Source of the DNA: Methylophilaceae bacterium
GTDB taxonomy: Bacteria; Pseudomonadota; Gammaproteobacteria; Burkholderiales; Methylophilaceae
Reading direction: 5' to 3'
Assembly: GCA_016778465.1 (NCBI GenBank)
Contig: JADHPM010000009.1
Span: 1 to 55,802 of the forward strand
DNA: 55,802 nucleotides
The translations under genes and the position numbers were made by a program. Each line of letters starts with the position of its first letter. Position 1 is the stretch's first letter. Positions 45,763 through 54,973 of the stretch are shown in pieces. The notes below the pieces were generated by a model. The model was not told where the DNA came from. It saw nothing but the letters and a program-made list of their open reading frames with translations, and ran no database searches.

Positions 45763-47315
45763 TAATGGCTCCTTATTAAGTGGTCAAACGCACCTAAAGC
45801 TGCTTTTGATCCTTCTCCCATAGCAATAATAATTTGCTTGTATGGTGTGGTTGTAACATCTCCAGCGGCAAAAACGCCTGGAAGTGAAGTCTCCCCTTTT
45901 TGATTAATTTCAATTTCACCATAAGGGCTAAGGTTGAGCGTTCCCTTTAACCAATCTGTGTTTGGAATTAATCCAATTTGAATAAATATACCCTCTACGT
46001 TGATCTTTTTTTCATCCAGTGAATCTCTATCAACACAAATAAAACCTTGCACCTTGTCAGAGCCAAAAATAGACTTGGTCTCTGTATTCAAGATTACCTC
46101 AATATTTTTTAAGGAATTTAGTTTATCAATGAGGATCTGATCAGCCTTAAGAGACGGTGCAAACTCAACAAGTGTTACGTGCTTAACTATTCCTGCCAAA
46201 TCTATTGCAGCCTCTACGCCGGAGTTTCCTCCCCCAATTACTGCAACATTTTTGCCTTTAAAGAGTGGTCCGTCACAATGCGGGCAATACGCCACACCTT
46301 TTCCACGGAATTCACTTTCACCAGGAATTCCTAATTCACGCCATCTTGCTCCGGTTGCAAGAATGACTGACTTACTCTCGAGCTTTGCACCGCTCTCGAG
46401 TTTTAATTCGTAGAATGGGCCTCCATTTTTAAATAGCTTATTTACCCTTTGTAAATTAATAATATCAACCTCATAATCCTTGACATGCTCTTCCAAGGCG
46501 GAAACTAACTTTGGTCCCTCTGTAGCTTTTACGGAAATAAAATTCTCTATTCCAAGCGTATCCATAACCTGACCACCAAACCTTTCAGCCACGAGCGCTG
46601 TTCTTATTCCCTTTCTCGCAGAATATACTGCTGCAGATGCCCCAGCTGGACCACCTCCAACAATAAGAACATCGTACGGCGCTTTTTTTGATATGCCCTC
46701 AATAATTCGGTCCTTAGCGGATGAATCAATTTTGGAAATGATTTCTTCAAGATCCATTCTTCCTTGACCAAATTTTTCTCCGTTTAGAAATATTGTCGGT
46801 ACCGACATAATTTTTTTATTTTCAACTTCTTGTTGAAATAATGCGCCGTCAATCATGACATGAGAAATATTTTCATTAATCAGAGAAATTAAATTTAACG
46901 CCTGAACAATGTCAGGGCAATTATGACAGCTCAATGAAATGAAAGTCTCAAAATGAAAGTCACCGTTAATATTTTTTATTTGATCTATTAACTCTTGTGA
47001 AATCTTTAGTGGATGCCCTCCCATTTGTAAAAGAGATAAAATAAGAGATGTGAATTCATGGCCCATTGGAATACCAGCAAAAAATATCCTATGACGATTA
47101 TTTGGAATTCCAACAGAAAATGAGGGCGTTCTCAATTCTTTATCTTGTTGTTCAACTAAAGATATTAATTTAGATGTTTTTTGGATCTCCTCTAAGAGAG
47201 AGTACATCTCATCTGACTTTTGAGATGAATCTCTGTAAGCAACTAGCTCGACAGGATTTTTTATCATCTCCAAATATTGAGCTAATTGATTCTTAATATT
47301 CTGATCTAAAGCCAT
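45762..47315 (-). CDS. ahpF: Alkyl hydroperoxide reductase subunit F
   Basis: AhpF is the flavoprotein that uses NADH to recharge the peroxiredoxin AhpC. The N-terminal double thioredoxin-like domain has its redox pair in SCHNCPD near residue 128. The FAD/NAD part contains [17 protein letters not shown] near residue 218, the catalytic CPHC in [10 protein letters not shown] near residue 342, [15 protein letters not shown] and AAGDVTT. Length 517 aa is full. AAAGGAT precedes the ATG. It follows ahpC after a 50-nt gap holding a strong hairpin. Confidence 0.97.
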   Translation of the reverse strand: MALDQNIKNQLAQYLEMIKNPVELVAYRDSSQKSDEMYSLLEEIQKTSKLISLVEQQDKELRTPSFSVGIPNNRHRIFFAGIPMGHEFTSLILSLLQMGGHPLKISQELIDQIKNINGDFHFETFISLSCHNCPDIVQALNLISLINENISHVMIDGALFQQEVENKKIMSVPTIFLNGEKFGQGRMDLEEIISKIDSSAKDRIIEGISKKAPYDVLIVGGGPAGASAAVYSARKGIRTALVAERFGGQVMDTLGIENFISVKATEGPKLVSALEEHVKDYEVDIINLQRVNKLFKNGGPFYELKLESGAKLESKSVILATGARWRELGIPGESEFRGKGVAYCPHCDGPLFKGKNVAVIGGGNSGVEAAIDLAGIVKHVTLVEFAPSLKADQILIDKLNSLKNIEVILNTETKSIFGSDKVQGFICVDRDSLDEKKINVEGIFIQIGLIPNTDWLKGTLNLSPYGEIEINQKGETSLPGVFAAGDVTTTPYKQIIIAMGEGSKAALGAFDHLIRSH

Positions 47316-47327
47316 TTAAATATCCTT

Positions 47328-47358
47328 TAAGAAAATGGGTCAAAGGGTATTGACCCAT
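47328..47358 (-). terminator. ahpC-ahpF intercistronic hairpin (partial terminator or processing site)
   Basis: On the minus strand ATGGGTCAA pairs with TTGACCCAT as a perfect 9-bp stem with a 6-nt loop (47335-47358), followed by TTTTCTT. It begins 7 nt after the ahpC stop. Such a hairpin would lower ahpF relative to ahpC or protect the ahpC message, matching the known excess of AhpC over AhpF. It is the strongest hairpin between genes that I found here. Confidence 0.7.
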
Positions 47359-47365
47359 AAATTGA

Positions 47366-47932
47366 TTAAATTTTACCAACGAGATCTAAAGAGGGAGCAA
47401 GCGTTTCTTCACCTGGCTTCCAAGATGCTGGGCAAACTTCACCTGGGTTAGCAGCGATATGTTGAGCCGCCTGAATTTTTCTTACTAAATCTGCAGCTGA
47501 ACGACCAATACCAAGATCATTTACTTCAACTGTTTTAATGACACCCTCAGGGTCAATGACAAAGGTACCTCTTAATGCAAGACCTTCCTCTTCAATCATA
47601 ACGTTAAAATTTCTTGAGATAGCGCCTGTTGGATCACCAATCATAGGGTATTTGATTTTTTTAATTGTCTCAGAGCTGTCATGCCATGCTTTGTGCGTAA
47701 AGTGTGTATCAGTGGAGACTGAGAAAACTTCAACACCCATTTTTTGCAGCTCATCATAATGATCTGCTAGGTCACCTAACTCTGTTGGACATACAAAGGT
47801 AAAGTCTGCTGGATAAAAAACGACTGCTGACCATTTTCCTTTAAGGTCTGCTTCTGTAACTTCTACAAATTTACCGTCATGAAAAGCTTGCGCTTTAAAC
47901 GGCTGAATAACTGTATTAATTAGCTTTGACAT
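47366..47932 (-). CDS. ahpC: Alkyl hydroperoxide reductase peroxiredoxin AhpC
   Basis: AhpC is a typical two-cysteine peroxiredoxin that reduces peroxides and peroxynitrite. The peroxidatic C48 is in [11 protein letters not shown] and the resolving C167 in [11 protein letters not shown]. Length 188 aa from the second of two adjacent ATGs (47932), which gives the usual MS-type start; 47935 is equally possible by the AAGGAA site. A TATAAT-type promoter lies upstream. I could not see a convincing four-part OxyR site there. Confidence 0.97.
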   Translation of the reverse strand: MSKLINTVIQPFKAQAFHDGKFVEVTEADLKGKWSAVVFYPADFTFVCPTELGDLADHYDELQKMGVEVFSVSTDTHFTHKAWHDSSETIKKIKYPMIGDPTGAISRNFNVMIEEEGLALRGTFVIDPEGVIKTVEVNDLGIGRSAADLVRKIQAAQHIAANPGEVCPASWKPGEETLAPSLDLVGKI

Positions 47933-47965
47933 CATAATTCCTTTTAAATAAATTAAAGAAACATG

Positions 47966-47994
47966 ATTATAGAGAGAAATATATGATATGTATA
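47966..47994 (-). promoter_or_regulatory. ahpC promoter
   Basis: TATACA (47989-47994), a 17-nt spacer and a perfect TATAAT (47966-47971) read on the minus strand 34 nt before the ahpC ATG, leaving a leader of about 27 nt with an AAGGAA ribosome binding site. The weak -35 would suit an activated promoter, but no activator site is proven. Confidence 0.55.
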
Positions 47995-48014
47995 ATTAAT
48001 TAAATAAAATATAT

Positions 48015-48033
48015 TGATAAATATTATTTATCA
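48015..48033 (-). terminator. AT-rich terminator overlapping the bepA stop codon
   Basis: The minus strand reads TGATAAA-TAATA-TTTATCA, a 7-bp stem with a 5-nt loop, followed by ATATATTTTATTT. The first three bases are the bepA stop codon, so the hairpin starts inside the gene's last codon. The stem has only one G-C pair and the T-tract is broken, so efficiency is doubtful; it may act in both directions. Confidence 0.45.
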
Positions 48034-49440
48034 GTTTAAAAGAATTTCTGCTTCTCTTTTTAACTCTTTTAATCGAAAATCTACTCTTGATTTTTCATAA
48101 AAGTTACCATCACTTGATTTTGTTGCAAGATCCATTTGGATGATCGCCTCTTGAATATTATATCTATAATAAAAAGCATTTGAGAGGCTCTCATGTTCCA
48201 GTAACCTTAATCCTAATGCAGAATAACCCTTTGCTAATAATTCATGAATTATGGCTAAATTCGAATACAACTCAGAGTATTTTTTGAGAAATTCAATTGC
48301 CTGTTTTGATTGATTTAAAGCAATCATTAAGTTGGCAGCTCCGGTAATTAAGGACACATTATTTGGGTATTTTTTTAAACCCTCCTCGTAGGCAATGTAT
48401 GCCTCCTGAAATCTATTATTGTTAGTTAAAATATTTGCTTTTAATTGATAAACCATAGAATGATCAACATGCTCAATTAAATTGAATGTCTGCATTGCTT
48501 GATCGGCCTTATTATTTCTGAGGTAAGCGTAAGCTAAGCCATAATAGCTTGCAATTTCATTTAGAGAATTCTTATCTTGTATCTCTCTCTCAAAGTGACC
48601 AATAATTGTTTGTTTGTCACCAAGAAAAGCTTTTAATTTTGCTTTTATTAAATGAAATTCGATGTTGCTTGACTTCTGGATAAACTCAAAATCTTTCAAA
48701 CGATCTTGAATGTCACTGATTCTCTCACCAGTAATAGGGTGTGTTCTTAGAAAACTTGGAGCTGCACCTGTACTAAATTCATTAAACTTTTCAATAGTTT
48801 GAAAAAAATCAATGAATCCCTTTGGATCATAGCCTGATTTACTGAGTATCTCCATTCCTACCCTATCCGCTTCTTTTTCGTTTTCTCTTGTAAAGTCAAG
48901 AGTATTTTGGACCTGCGCTGCACTGGAGGCAGCTAATGCACCAGAAGCAACTTGTGGACTAGATCTTGCAGCCAAAATTGCAATTGCTAAACCAATGTAT
49001 GATTTAAACGAATTCCTTGCTTGCGAATCAAATAGCCTCAAGAGGTGTTTTTGCGTGATATGCGCAATCTCATGACTTAAAACACTTAATAGTTCCGATT
49101 CACTATTTGCTGCGAGGATAAGGCCAGTATGAATGCCAATAATTCCTCCAAGCATTGCAAATGCATTGATAGAGCTATCATTGACTATAAAAAATTTTAA
49201 AGCGAGTTTTTCATCTGTTCCTTTTAAAGAAAGCTCTCTGCCCACTTTATTTATGTAATCATTTATTTCAACATCAGTTATCACGCTATCAGATTGATTA
49301 ACCCTTCCGAGTATCTGGAAAACAATTTTCTTCTCATCATTTGCGTTTAGCAAATTATCAAATTGAGACCCTAATTCTGGCAAATCTATTGCAAAAACGG
49401 ATACAGAAACAAAAAGGGTACTTAAAAAAAGTTTTTTCAT
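48031..49440 (-). CDS. bepA: M48 metallopeptidase/chaperone with TPR repeats (BepA-like)
   Basis: BepA (YfgC) is a periplasmic protease and chaperone for outer-membrane protein assembly. A signal peptide (MKKLFLSTLFVSVSVFA) is followed by the M48 domain with the zinc motif HEIAH at residues 123-127 and the third ligand near ENEKEADRVG, then TPR-like helical repeats over the C-terminal half. The ATG at 49440 gives 469 aa and a clean signal peptide; the frame stays open upstream but crosses moaC. A TATAAT ends 6 nt before the ATG. Confidence 0.92.
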   Translation of the reverse strand: MKKLFLSTLFVSVSVFAIDLPELGSQFDNLLNANDEKKIVFQILGRVNQSDSVITDVEINDYINKVGRELSLKGTDEKLALKFFIVNDSSINAFAMLGGIIGIHTGLILAANSESELLSVLSHEIAHITQKHLLRLFDSQARNSFKSYIGLAIAILAARSSPQVASGALAASSAAQVQNTLDFTRENEKEADRVGMEILSKSGYDPKGFIDFFQTIEKFNEFSTGAAPSFLRTHPITGERISDIQDRLKDFEFIQKSSNIEFHLIKAKLKAFLGDKQTIIGHFEREIQDKNSLNEIASYYGLAYAYLRNNKADQAMQTFNLIEHVDHSMVYQLKANILTNNNRFQEAYIAYEEGLKKYPNNVSLITGAANLMIALNQSKQAIEFLKKYSELYSNLAIIHELLAKGYSALGLRLLEHESLSNAFYYRYNIQEAIIQMDLATKSSDGNFYEKSRVDFRLKELKREAEILLN

Positions 49441-49446
49441 TGTAAG

Positions 49447-49452
49447 ATTATA
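49447..49452 (-). promoter_or_regulatory. bepA -10 element placing +1 at the start codon
   Basis: A perfect TATAAT on the minus strand is followed by six bases and then the bepA ATG, so transcription would begin at the A of ATG. No ribosome binding site is present. The plus strand has a weaker TATATT (49449-49454) that could serve moaC. Confidence 0.4.
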
Positions 49453-49473
49453 TTTAAACAAGCAAAATTGTTC

Positions 49474-49950
49474 ATGAAAAAAATACTGACACATATTGAT
49501 AAAAAAGGTAATGCTAAAATTGTAAATGTCTCTAAAAAAGGAGATACGCATAGACAAGCAAATGCTTTCGGCATAATCAAAGTAAATTCGAGTGTCATTT
49601 CTTTAATTAAATCTGACGCAAATAAAAAAGGAGATGTACTAACAGTTGCTAAGCTTGCTGGAATTATGGCAGCAAAAAAAACTTCCAACCTGATTCCACT
49701 ATGCCATCCATTAATTCTCAATAATATTGACTTAACCTTCAAGATCAGAGATAACGAAAATCTAATCGAGGTCACATCCTCTGTGGAGTGTATTGGAAAA
49801 ACTGGGGTTGAAATGGAAGCATTAACAGCAGTATCTATAGCACTACTTACTATTTATGACATGTGCAAAGCAGTGGATAAATCAATGGTAATTCAAGATA
49901 TATATCTATTGAAAAAAACGGGGGGGAAGGAAGATTTTATAAAATCATAA
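49474..49950 (+). CDS. moaC: Cyclic pyranopterin monophosphate synthase MoaC
   Basis: MoaC acts with MoaA in the first step of molybdenum cofactor synthesis. The sequence has THRQANAFGIIKVN near the start, LIPLCHPL and the catalytic block GKTGVEMEALTAVSIALLTIYDMCKAVDK near residues 105-135. Length 158 aa from ATG 49474; a TTG two codons upstream is less likely. No other moa or moe gene is in the window, so moaC stands alone. It is divergent from bepA and convergent with the glycosyltransferase gene. Confidence 0.94.
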   Translation: MKKILTHIDKKGNAKIVNVSKKGDTHRQANAFGIIKVNSSVISLIKSDANKKGDVLTVAKLAGIMAAKKTSNLIPLCHPLILNNIDLTFKIRDNENLIEVTSSVECIGKTGVEMEALTAVSIALLTIYDMCKAVDKSMVIQDIYLLKKTGGKEDFIKS

Positions 49951-49971
49951 AAAATAATTTAAAGATTTATT

Positions 49972-51081
49972 TTAATTTTTTAATAAATCTTTATAAATGG
50001 CTAGCGTATTTTTTTGCATGTTTTCTAAGCTAAATAATTTAGTAGGTCTCACCTCCGGTTGTTGTTTTATAAATTCTATTGTCTTTTTCATGAGCGCACT
50101 TTTTGTACGCATAGATATCAGCCCTTCAGGGAAAACTAATTTTAGTTGCTCACCAACTCCGCCGTGACTATAGCCAATCACAGGGACGCCTAATTTAATT
50201 GATTCAATAACTGTCCGTCCGAAGGCCTCTGGTAATGAAGATAATGAAAAAGTGATATGAGAAATTTTCATAATTTCATATATGTCTGCTTGATAACCAA
50301 GAAAAGTAATATTATTTGAAAGGTCTTTTGAATCTATATATTTTTTTATTTCCAATAAATAATTTTTAGATTTTGCTTCGCCAACAATCAAACCATGAAT
50401 GTCAAATTTTTTTACTTTTAATTGGTGAATTAGATCAATAAAATCCTCTAAACCCTTATGTCTTGAAATTCTCGCAGGAAGCGTTAAAAGTTTTTTTTCT
50501 TTTAAACTAGGATATTTTTTTTCCCAATTTTTAATCCACTCGGAAAATTTTTTACCATTATTTAAGATAATTTTATCTGGCACACCTCGGTGATTAACTG
50601 TAATTTTTCTTTTCTCAATATGGTAATTCGCAAGAATAAATCTCTTTAATGCATGAGATACTATTAGGACAGCATCTCCTTTTGTCATAATTGAGCTATA
50701 TAAAGAAACTGAGTTATAACCATGGATTGTAGTAACAAATTTAGGTCGTTCTTTTTTTTTCATCAACTTCAATGAAAATAGGGTAATCCAAGCAGGCAAT
50801 CTTGATCTGACGTGGACAATATCAATTTTATATTTTTTATAGATACTCAATAATTTAAAAATATTAAATATTACTAATGGAGATTTTTTTCCAATTGGAA
50901 GAGTTATATGATGACTTCCTCCTTTTTGTAGATTAGTTACTAGCCTTCCTCCACCTGAAATAACATAGGAGTTATGGCCTTCCCTAGCTAAGTAATCTGC
51001 AATTTCCAAAGTACCTCTCTCAACTCCTCCTGATTCAAGATTTGGAAGAATCTGAAGAATATTTAAATTTCTATTTTTCAT
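49972..51081 (-). CDS. Glycosyltransferase family 4 protein
   Basis: This 369-aa GT-B enzyme begins ILQILPNLESGGVERGTLEIADYL, the usual GT4 start, and has the EX7E donor-site motif in SSLPEAFGRTVIESIKLG near residues 290-308 with GYSHGGVGEQL after it. It probably adds a sugar to LPS or a related envelope glycan, on the cytoplasmic side; donor and acceptor are unknown. It overlaps the ELM1-family gene by 4 nt (ATGA), so the two are likely made together. Confidence 0.9.
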   Translation of the reverse strand: MKNRNLNILQILPNLESGGVERGTLEIADYLAREGHNSYVISGGGRLVTNLQKGGSHHITLPIGKKSPLVIFNIFKLLSIYKKYKIDIVHVRSRLPAWITLFSLKLMKKKERPKFVTTIHGYNSVSLYSSIMTKGDAVLIVSHALKRFILANYHIEKRKITVNHRGVPDKIILNNGKKFSEWIKNWEKKYPSLKEKKLLTLPARISRHKGLEDFIDLIHQLKVKKFDIHGLIVGEAKSKNYLLEIKKYIDSKDLSNNITFLGYQADIYEIMKISHITFSLSSLPEAFGRTVIESIKLGVPVIGYSHGGVGEQLKLVFPEGLISMRTKSALMKKTIEFIKQQPEVRPTKLFSLENMQKNTLAIYKDLLKN

Positions 51082-51992
51082 TTGATTTCAAAAAATTTTA
51101 TTAAAAGCCTGGAACATCTGTCAGCTTCACTAGTAATTAAGTGATTAAACTTAAGATTTTTATGTTTTTTATTAAAGAAATTAATCGTTTTATTTTTGAA
51201 CAACTGATTAGTAATTAATCTTATTTTTTTGGTCTTAATGTCTAAATTTATACAATTTACAACGGCGCCAACAGAAATTGATTCATATATCATTGATAAA
51301 GAATCTTCAGTAACCCAAATATTTTGAGCCCGCTTCATTTTATTTAAAATTTCTTTTGGTTGCGATATATCAGGCTCAACTATTGCAATTGGTTTGGCTA
51401 ATTTCGATTTTAGTTCTGGTATAAAATTTTTGGGTGTTCTTCGTGAGCTCATTATTGTGAAATTTATTTTTTCATTCTCTGACAATATTTGCATAATATT
51501 TTTAATGATTTTTTCAGTATTCCATTCAAAGTGTCTTGAGATTCCTCCCAGCAAAATAAGCCCCTCATTTTTCTGTTTATTTTTGTAAAATTTTAAATCA
51601 TTGATGGGACCAAATGTTTCAATTACATTGGCCAAATTTTTTTTTAAATCATGTGTGGGGATCAAACATAAATCAAAGAAATCAATGGGGAGAGATGGTC
51701 TCATTATCAAAACTGTTTGTCCCCCATATTTCTTTTTATCCAAAATAAGCTGAAGGTGTGTTTGGTGACCTGCGCCTATTAAGAAATCTGGTCTTGGTAA
51801 CGATTTTTTTTTATCCAGCCAAGAAAACAAGAAAAAAAATATTTTTTTATAAAAATTGTAGGGCTTGATTCGGTAAATCTTTACTTCAATTAATTTGGCC
51901 AATGCATTTACAAGAGATTCACACTGTTTTTCATGCCCCATTTTTCCATCCAGATAAAGCCAAATATGAATTTTTATTTTAGCAGGTGACAT
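51078..51992 (-). CDS. ELM1 (DUF1022) family protein
   Basis: The 304-aa protein resembles bacterial relatives of plant mitochondrial-fission ELM1: WLYLDGKMGHEKQCESLVNAL near the start, GAGHQTHLQLIL, MRPSLPIDFFDLCLIPTHD and the late WVTEDSLSMIYESISVGAVV. The biochemical function is unknown; the fold is thought to be GT-B-like, and pairing here with a GT4 enzyme fits a role in envelope glycan synthesis. I use ATG 51992; a TTG two codons upstream is possible. It overlaps thiO by 14 nt. Confidence 0.82.
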   Translation of the reverse strand: MSPAKIKIHIWLYLDGKMGHEKQCESLVNALAKLIEVKIYRIKPYNFYKKIFFFLFSWLDKKKSLPRPDFLIGAGHQTHLQLILDKKKYGGQTVLIMRPSLPIDFFDLCLIPTHDLKKNLANVIETFGPINDLKFYKNKQKNEGLILLGGISRHFEWNTEKIIKNIMQILSENEKINFTIMSSRRTPKNFIPELKSKLAKPIAIVEPDISQPKEILNKMKRAQNIWVTEDSLSMIYESISVGAVVNCINLDIKTKKIRLITNQLFKNKTINFFNKKHKNLKFNHLITSEADRCSRLLIKFFEIK

Positions 51993-52983
51993 AATCAACT
52001 AGAGAAGTAGCCGTATGGGGAGCCATAGTAATTCCATAACGATGATGTCCTGTATTTAAAAATAAATTATCAAAAAAATCATCTACTTTAACTATTGGTT
52101 TATTTTTTTCTGTTCCAGGTCGAAAACCAAACCAATGTTTCTCAATTTTTAATCCTTTTAACTCATGAATCATAGATATCGCACGAGAATTAAGAAAATT
52201 GATGCTTTCTTCTACATTTTCCTTTGAAAACCCCACATTTTCCAATGTGCTTCCTACAACAATAGAGTTATCTTTTCTCTGTAAAATGTAGGTACCGTCT
52301 CTAAAAATAATATGCTTTAACTTAATATCTGATTTTTCGTATTGGATTACTTGTCCGCGAACGGGGTAAACAAATTTAGATAATTTTTCATTAATCTGCG
52401 ATGACCAAGCCCCTGAAGCAATAATAAATTTATCCCCGTAAACCTTACCAAAGTCTTTTACATCACATGCAATAACTTTATTATAATTTTGCTCGAAATT
52501 AATCACCTCAGAATTTTCTAATATATCAACACCAATTTTTTTTAAATATATTTTCAAAGCCCTCATAAGTTTTGGTGGATTTACTTGAAAAATGTCTTTG
52601 ATTAGAAGGGTCTTATGATTATTAAAAGAGCTTTTCTCAGCTTCAATAAAATTATTTTTACACCAATTTACAATCTCATCATTGTTAAATGGGGGGAGTA
52701 TTTGAATACCTGAGTTAATCAGTTCAATATCAATATTCGTATTATCAAAAAGGATTTTTTCTAATTCTATATAATATTTAGATGAGTTTTTGCATAGACC
52801 GTAAACAAATGATTCGTAATTCCAAGGCATGAGTGGAAATAAAACTCCACCCGCAGCCTTTGAAGCCTCATTGCCAATAGATGACTTTTCAACAACCAAA
52901 ACTTCTACTGATTTTTTAACCAATTCAATTGCAGTTAAGCAACCTATGATGCCTCCACCAATTATCACTACCTTCTGATTCAT
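51979..52983 (-). CDS. thiO: Glycine oxidase ThiO-like FAD protein
   Basis: ThiO oxidises glycine to the imine used in thiazole synthesis for thiamine. The FAD-binding VVIIGGGIIGCLTAIELVKK is at the N-terminus, SKAAGGVLFPL follows near residue 43 and the C-terminal NTGHHRYGITMAPHTA segment completes the DAO fold. Length 334 aa is slightly short but normal for ThiO. No thiS or thiG is nearby, so another D-amino-acid-oxidase-like role cannot be excluded. It overlaps both neighbours. Confidence 0.85.
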   Translation of the reverse strand: MNQKVVIIGGGIIGCLTAIELVKKSVEVLVVEKSSIGNEASKAAGGVLFPLMPWNYESFVYGLCKNSSKYYIELEKILFDNTNIDIELINSGIQILPPFNNDEIVNWCKNNFIEAEKSSFNNHKTLLIKDIFQVNPPKLMRALKIYLKKIGVDILENSEVINFEQNYNKVIACDVKDFGKVYGDKFIIASGAWSSQINEKLSKFVYPVRGQVIQYEKSDIKLKHIIFRDGTYILQRKDNSIVVGSTLENVGFSKENVEESINFLNSRAISMIHELKGLKIEKHWFGFRPGTEKNKPIVKVDDFFDNLFLNTGHHRYGITMAPHTATSLVDYVTC

Positions 52984-54959
52984 TTAGCCCCTAGAGATGC
53001 AAATTTATGAAATCTTGATATATTTGCTTGAGTTCCAAGAACAACTAGAATATCACCAACTCCAAGTACTATATCTGGTCGTGGATCAATATTCTCCAAC
53101 ATATTAGGTCTTCTTAAGTATTGAATCTCTATACCAAAATCAACAATTTGTAGGTCTGAAATTTGATGCCCCAATATAAAAGAATTATCTATTATTTCTT
53201 CAGAGTGTAACTCTAGCTGCTGATTGGAATTAATATCATCATCTATATCAGTTGAGCCCTTAAAAAATCCTCGAAACATCTTGTATCTCTCTTCTCTAAA
53301 TTCTCTTATTCTTCGAATAATTCTTTTTAAGGGGACTCCCAAAATCAATAGCGTTTGAGAGGCAAGCATTAAACTTCCCTCCAACACTTCAGGTATTACT
53401 TCAGAGGCCCCATCATTTTGTAATTGAACAATAGAAGAATCATCTGCAGTCCTCACAATTACAGGGAGATCTGGATAGTCATCTCTTATTACATGGAGTA
53501 CTTTTGATGATGCTCTGTCGTCAGCATAAGTGATGACTACAGCCTTTGCTTTCTCAATGCCAGCTGCCCTCAAAACAACCCTTCTGCTTGCGTCGCCATA
53601 CATAACAAGTTCACCTGCACTTGCAGCATCATTCACTCTATTTAAATCCATATCAATTGCAATGAAAGAAGTTGATTCTTCTTTTAAAAATCTTGCTAAA
53701 TATTGCCCGCTTCTCCCAAACCCACAAAGAATGACATGGTCACTTAAAGACTTTCCAGTTTCTTCAATATTTGCAACAGCCTTTTGACTATTTCTTAAAT
53801 AACTTCTAGATAAAAATCTAGCAATTTTTCCATTTAGTGGAATCAAAAAGGGTGAAAGTAACATTGATAAAAGGCAAGTAGATAATATAATTTGAAATAA
53901 GTCGCCGGTTAAAATGCCTTGATCATTTCCAAGAGATAATACAACAAAACTAAATTCTCCTGCCTGTCCTAGAATAATTCCTACTCTTAAACCAACACCC
54001 CATTCATAGCCATACAATCTAGTTAGCCCACTAATTAAAAATACTTTAAAAAAAGTGTAAAGAATAAAAATTAAAATGATGATGAATAGGTAATCCACAA
54101 AGACAGATATGTTCAGCATCATTCCTATACTTATAAAAAACAACCCTAATAATATGTCTCTAAAAGAGGCAATATCTGACTCAACCTGATAACGATATCT
54201 TGTTTCAGAAATTAACATGCCAGCAATAAATGCACCAAGAGCGTATGACAGACCTGTTAAATTTGTTAAATAAGAAAATATTAAGGTAATCATAAGAACG
54301 TTTAGCACAAATAATTCCCGTGATTTTTGTTTAGCAACGATTCCAAACCAAAAATTTAGTATTGGCTTTCCAAGCCAAAATAAAATAGTAAAAAGAATTA
54401 AAACCTTGAAGATGATGAGTCCAGAGATTGTGTATAAATCATAAGAGTCAGAACCAATTGCAGGTATTAAAATAAGAATTGGGATGACTGCTAAATCTTG
54501 AAAAAGTAAAATACCCGTAGATAATTTTCCATGGCGGCTATTGAGATCAATACGCTCGACCAAAATTTTCAAAACAATTGCGGTTGATGACAAAGAAAAT
54601 GCTGAGCCAATTATAAATGCGGGCCCCATACCTAACTTAAATAAATTGGCAATTGCAACTGTAGTTAAAATAGTTGTAATAACTTGAATGGCCCCTAAAC
54701 CAAAAATAATTTTTCGCATCGAATTAAGTTTTGGTAGACTAAATTCCAAACCGATCGTAAACATTAGGAAAACTATTCCAAATTCCACAAAATGTTTTAC
54801 TGAATTGGCGTCTGGCAGAGCCCCCAAAGAAAAGGGGCCAAGTAATAGGCCTACAAAAAAGTATGCAATCGTAGATGAAATTCCAAGAAATCTAAAAAAG
54901 GCAACAGCTGCAACTGAGCTTATAAGAAGGATAAGAATTAATTCTATGGATTGAAACAT
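52980..54959 (-). CDS. CPA2 monovalent cation:proton antiporter with RCK domains (KefB/YbaL-like)
   Basis: This 659-aa protein has an Na/H-exchanger-type membrane domain of about 12 helices (residues 1-390), with FRFLGISSTIAYFFVGLLLGP at the start and GAFIAGMLISET near residue 245, then a cytoplasmic TrkA-N domain beginning HVILCGFGRSGQYLARFL near residue 412 and a TrkA-C domain (about 570-655). It probably exports potassium or sodium against protons under nucleotide or glutathione control. Family members differ in ion and ligand, so I leave the symbol blank. Confidence 0.92.
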   Translation of the reverse strand: MFQSIELILILLISSVAAVAFFRFLGISSTIAYFFVGLLLGPFSLGALPDANSVKHFVEFGIVFLMFTIGLEFSLPKLNSMRKIIFGLGAIQVITTILTTVAIANLFKLGMGPAFIIGSAFSLSSTAIVLKILVERIDLNSRHGKLSTGILLFQDLAVIPILILIPAIGSDSYDLYTISGLIIFKVLILFTILFWLGKPILNFWFGIVAKQKSRELFVLNVLMITLIFSYLTNLTGLSYALGAFIAGMLISETRYRYQVESDIASFRDILLGLFFISIGMMLNISVFVDYLFIIILIFILYTFFKVFLISGLTRLYGYEWGVGLRVGIILGQAGEFSFVVLSLGNDQGILTGDLFQIILSTCLLSMLLSPFLIPLNGKIARFLSRSYLRNSQKAVANIEETGKSLSDHVILCGFGRSGQYLARFLKEESTSFIAIDMDLNRVNDAASAGELVMYGDASRRVVLRAAGIEKAKAVVITYADDRASSKVLHVIRDDYPDLPVIVRTADDSSIVQLQNDGASEVIPEVLEGSLMLASQTLLILGVPLKRIIRRIREFREERYKMFRGFFKGSTDIDDDINSNQQLELHSEEIIDNSFILGHQISDLQIVDFGIEIQYLRRPNMLENIDPRPDIVLGVGDILVVLGTQANISRFHKFASLGAK

Positions 54960-54973
54960 GATTACTTTATTTT

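Noticed and set aside
47936-48014. OxyR operator before ahpC
   Set aside because: I looked for the four spaced ATAG/CTAT half-sites and found only an isolated CTAT, which is not enough.
49441-49557. N-terminal extension of bepA by 39 residues
   Set aside because: It runs across the moaC start and would bury a clean signal peptide that begins at the ATG at 49440.
49437-49775. Reverse-strand frame opposite moaC
   Set aside because: It is the shadow of moaC and begins and ends inside that gene without a start signal.
49951-49973. AAAATAA/TTATTTT inverted repeat between moaC and the glycosyltransferase gene as a bidirectional terminator
   Set aside because: The stem is entirely A/T with a 9-nt loop; in this A/T-rich sequence it is not distinguishable from chance.
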